From assembly GCF_030734285.1 (NCBI RefSeq), contig NZ_CP132295.1, positions 744,001-808,000 of the forward strand: a stretch of 64,000 nt of DNA, written 5' to 3'. This DNA is from Natronococcus sp. AD-5 (GTDB lineage Archaea; Halobacteriota; Halobacteria; Halobacteriales; Natrialbaceae). The notes under the pieces are model-generated. The model did not search any database. It was not told where the DNA came from and worked only from the letters and a program-made list of their open reading frames with translations. Every line of letters begins with the position of its first letter. Within the stretch, counting starts at the first letter, position 1. The position numbers and the translations under genes were made by a program. Positions 63,205-64,000 of the stretch are shown here, piece by piece.

Positions 63205-64000
63205 GTGACTCAACGAACCACTCGCCTCGAGATCCAGGGGATGAGCTGCGCGAACTGTTCGCAGTCGATCACCGACGCCCTCGAGGGCATTGACGGGGTC
63301 TCGGAGGCGAGCATCAACTTCGCCACGGACGAGGGCTCCGTCGAGTACGATCCGGGGGAAGTATCGCTCGGGGAGATCTACGACGCGATTGACGACGCCG
63401 GCTACCACGCCGAGTCCGCCACTGCCTCGATCGGGATCGCCGACATGACGTGTGCGAACTGCGCCGACACCAACGAGGAGGCGCTTGAGCTGGTGCCCGG
63501 CGTCATCGAGGCGGAAGCGAACTACGCGACCGACGAGGCCCAGGTCGAGTTCAACCCCGCAGACGTCTCGCGGTCGGAGCTCTACGACACGGTCGAGGAG
63601 GCGGGCTACACGCCGATCCGCGACGACGACGGCGCCGAGGAGTCGGACCAGGAACGGCGCGACGCAGCCCGTCAGGAGGAGATTGACAAACAGCTCCGCC
63701 TGACGCTCTTCGGGGCGGCGCTATCGGCGCCGTTCCTGCTCTTCCTGACCGATCGGTTCCTGCTCGGCGGGAGCGTCTTCCCCGAGACCGTCTTCGGCCT
63801 CGAGTTCGAGTGGATCGGATTCCTGCTCGCGACGCCCGTCCAGCTCGTCCTCGGCAAACCGTTCTACGAGAACTCCTACAAGGCGATCGTGAAGAACGGC
63901 CGGGCGAACATGGACGTGCTCATCGCGCTTGGCTCGTCGACGGCGTACGTCTACAGCGTCGCCGTCCTACTCGGGCTGGTCGCGGGAGAGACGTACTTTG
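63205..64000 (+). CDS. copA: Copper-translocating P-type ATPase, N-terminal part
   Basis: Starts GTG 63205 (VTQRTTRLEIQGMSCANCS) and is open to the window edge, so only the first 265 residues are seen. Two heavy-metal-associated domains: GMSCANC near residue 12 and DMTCANC near residue 82, each binding one Cu+. After a short acidic linker (EESDQERRDAARQEE) come the first membrane helices (LTLFGAALSAPFLLFLTDR, GFLLATPVQLVLGKPFYEN) and NGRANMDVLIALGSSTAYV, which is the P1B start of the core. The phosphorylation and CPC sites lie outside. P1B-1 ATPases export Cu+ from the cytoplasm. Probably regulated by the upstream Lrp-TRASH protein. Confidence 0.92.
   Translation, partial: MTQRTTRLEIQGMSCANCSQSITDALEGIDGVSEASINFATDEGSVEYDPGEVSLGEIYDAIDDAGYHAESATASIGIADMTCANCADTNEEALELVPGVIEAEANYATDEAQVEFNPADVSRSELYDTVEEAGYTPIRDDDGAEESDQERRDAARQEEIDKQLRLTLFGAALSAPFLLFLTDRFLLGGSVFPETVFGLEFEWIGFLLATPVQLVLGKPFYENSYKAIVKNGRANMDVLIALGSSTAYVYSVAVLLGLVAGETYF

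Overview
The window reads as chromosomal or megaplasmid DNA of a halophilic archaeon (class Halobacteria). Evidence: acidic predicted proteins, many twin-arginine (Tat) signal peptides, and haloarchaeal families such as Bat-type HTH regulators, the HalOD1 output domain, RadA, tandem UspA proteins and halophile transposases. The assignment is by family recognition only; I could not run a search, and genus is not assigned.

Layout. 0-5 kb: PadR regulator, NSS-type Na+ symporter and a RadA paralogue, with a tyrosine-integrase remnant between the last two. 5-16.4 kb: a decaying stretch (glycosyltransferase, integrase, ArdC-like, GntP, EamA and DUF2182 pseudogenes) around an intact HiPIP-like Tat lipoprotein, a substrate-binding lipoprotein fused by overlap to an APC permease, and a tandem UspA. 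16.4-28.2 kb: membrane-anchored arylsulfotransferase-like propeller, CHRD protein, nitrilase with a single amber codon, CPA2 antiporter, truncated haemoglobin and PKD protein, interspersed with a dispersed palindromic repeat and broken PAS and response-regulator genes. 28.2-33.3 kb: a 1691-residue multicopper oxidase. 33.5-50 kb: an accessory zone of IS fragments (IS5-like, IS6-like, TnpB-type right ends, a MITE) carrying a GT4 glycosyltransferase, HalOD1 protein, Tat-exported GH32 fructan hydrolase, HxlR regulator, RibD/DHFR-fold reductase, UspA and a VapBC module. 50-64 kb: a compact redox, sulfur and metal region: thioredoxin-reductase-like flavoprotein, trxB-trxA, methyltransferase, DUF302, UspA, rhodanese-metallo-beta-lactamase fusion, MFS transporter with divergent Bat regulator, two-domain SRPBCC protein, CoA-disulfide-reductase-like enzyme, MerT-like small protein, Lrp-TRASH regulator and a copper P-type ATPase that runs off the right edge.

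How the genes may work together. The right-hand 14 kb looks like persulfide/thiol and copper homeostasis: thioredoxin pair, rhodanese-dioxygenase fusion with its transporter, CoADR-like flavoprotein, and a copper-sensing regulator just upstream of CopA. The centre is a graveyard of mobile DNA; many genes are broken by one base or one stop, which points to recent loss of selection or to sequencing errors that reads would settle.

The most unusual items are the giant multicopper oxidase, whose four copper motifs occur in permuted order across two repeat units, and the VapBC overlap, where one substitution appears to have removed both the toxin start and the antitoxin stop.
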